Shown here: in pieces, positions 62,530 through 64,000 of the stretch
How positions within the stretch are numbered: position 1 is the stretch's first letter
How the letters are laid out: each line of letters starts with the position of its first letter
NCBI GenBank assembly: GCA_947396885.1
Contig: OX377202.1
Coordinates: forward strand, 10,974,001-11,038,000
Origin: Heligmosomoides polygyrus polygyrus
Lineage: Eukaryota; Nematoda; Chromadorea; Rhabditida; Heligmosomidae
Length of the DNA stretch: 64,000 nucleotides
Direction: 5' to 3'
Program-made: the position numbers and the translations under genes
Notes under the pieces: model-generated
Seen by the model: only the letters and a program-made list of their open reading frames with translations
Database searches by the model: none
Told to the model about the DNA's origin: nothing

Positions 62530-64000
62530 TATCATTTATCGTTCAACGAGCATAAGTATCCTACCCATAGCCAAAACGATATTTTTGAGTTTATTCCAAA
62601 GTGCTTTGATGCCAATAACCATTAAGTAATGAGATTGTGCCATGCACTCGTCAAAAACTCTGAAATGCTCCTTTGATTGATAGTGAACATGCTGTTTACC
62701 TGCCGTTATGCAGTGGAGAATTGTGGAATGACTGTCCTACTGTAATTGCGTTTACTGTTTCGAGATGCAGCGCATGTAAACAGCATTCACGCTATCAATC
62801 TAAGAGGTAACGCGACGATAGTACGGATGCAGGGCGTAATCTAACTCATACATAACCAAATTCTTTGATTTCCAATACTTATCGGGATGCTTAAAGCACT
62901 GTTTGATGTCAAATGCTAAGAATTTTTTTTAATCTTCTCAAGCAGTCCAGGATTTGCTCTGTAACACATTCTGCGAAGGTGATTTTTAGATCAATCCAAG
63001 TCGGAGGGGGCAAGAGGTTTCTCGCCTCTCCATCCCCTTTTTGAACTCGTCTCAGAGCTTCAGCTTCTGTTCAATAATACGACAGCTCTCACGCGAACCC
63101 AAAGAATGTCGTTTCGTGTCGCTGGAGCTGGATGGAATTGTCGCCTCAGCGGTAGTCCCCACGGGCTAGGATAGACTTCGATTAAAAAAGTTTCAAAAAA
63201 TAAATAAATTTTACCTCATTAGACTACATATGTCTATTCATGTTTAAGGAATGTTTCAAGAGCAGCGCTGCAGTTAGTGGCGCAGTGCTGTTTTAGGTGA
63301 AAAAATCATTTTAGAAGTTTTATACAGAGCAGCCCAAAAAACGCTTACTATTAGAAGACCATTACGCTGTTGCTTTTAGAGCCGTCAGCAAAATTTTCAA
63401 AATTTGGATGAAGGCATATGATGCTATTTTAAGATCTCACAGCCCACATGAATCCTCTACTTTTCTAGCTCTTTACTCTAGTCTAAATCTTGCCGATAGT
63501 ATTACAGTTACCATAGCAACCGTCTCTCAATCAGTCTTCGTATGTTTACAGTACCCAAGCAACAAATAAAATAAAAATCAATTAATAAAAATAAAACAAT
63601 AAATTTATAAATATAAGTAATAATAACAAGAAAAACAAGAAAAACCATAATGAAGTGTTAACATTCAGAAAACAATCACGGACGGAGATTAAAGGCATTG
63701 TATTTTGCAATAGAGAACTGGAAAAAAATATTCGTGAAAATCTCTTCTAAATTCTAAAAAAAACCTGTTAAATTCTTGAAAAACTCGATTAGCTCATTAT
63801 AGATTTTAGTTAAAAATGCTGGTTAAACCATAAATCTTCAAATTTTTACATGTTAAGTGTGCTTCTCAGTTATGTCTAACCAAAGTCGGCTTGCAGAATG
63901 CCCATTTGCCCATTTCTCAAAAGGTGTTCGGTTTCAAATTAAAAAGTGCCCTTTTCAAGCAGACAAGTGTCTCGTTTGAAGCGAGAATGGTACTGACAAA
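62530..64000. other. No gene recognised
   Basis: AT-rich, with an AATAAA-rich tract around 63565-63650. I see no splice-flanked open frame or named repeat beyond a short GGGCTAGGATAGACT motif at 63162, which is also present at 7700, 32826 and 40552. Confidence 0.5.

Noticed and set aside
1..64000. CRISPR arrays, bacterial operons, prophage or plasmid features
   Set aside because: None seen; the window is eukaryotic, with spliced genes and transposons throughout.

Overview
The window is nuclear DNA from an intron-rich, repeat-rich nematode. Nematode origin is suggested by short introns with TTTCAG-type acceptors and GTGAGT donors, a nematode-style split iPLA1 gene, and RTE-type LINE and mariner remnants. 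A clade V (strongylid or hookworm-like) worm is my inference; it is not proven by the sequence. Most of the 64 kb is introns and intergenic DNA packed with transposon debris.

Genes. (1) On the + strand from the left edge to 27189 lies an intracellular phospholipase A1 gene (WWE and DDHD type, like C. elegans ipla-1). I can follow 20 exons whose splice phases all agree; together they encode about 802 residues, and the N-terminus lies outside the window. (2) On the + strand at 32629 a likely first coding exon and a candidate second exon start an unrecognised gene. (3) On the - strand at 37050-37235 is an orphan exon. (4) On the + strand at 38619-39233 is a complete single-exon gene for a secreted, glutamine-rich coiled-coil protein. 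(5) On the - strand, 56990 down to 47563, and perhaps on to 41156, is a bHLH-PAS transcription factor of the SIM/Trachealess/HIF type. Eight phase-consistent exons cover the HLH, PAS-A and PAS-B. (6) On the - strand at 61251-61677 is the last exon of a multi-pass membrane protein whose upstream part runs off the right edge or is not recognised.

Mobile DNA. The most striking content is a dispersed tRNA-derived SINE family (about 14 copies, three with clear target-site duplications), a second family with a serine-tRNA-like head, and many palindromic MITEs. One MITE group has GC-rich ends next to TAA (PIF/Harbinger-like). Another has hairpins built on GATTCATCAACGAC. There are several Tc1/mariner remnants, a 5'-truncated RTE LINE, a probable solo LTR, and a Penelope-type GIY-YIG fragment. 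Nested insertions can be read to the base: the LINE sits inside a hairpin MITE, a MITE sits inside another LINE, and the LTR sits inside a SINE. A 1.05 kb near-perfect palindrome, two minisatellite families and an AT-rich satellite found at two sites complete the picture.

The genes show no evident common pathway. The window looks like ordinary gene-poor nematode chromosome arm. No prokaryotic features, CRISPR arrays or operons are present.
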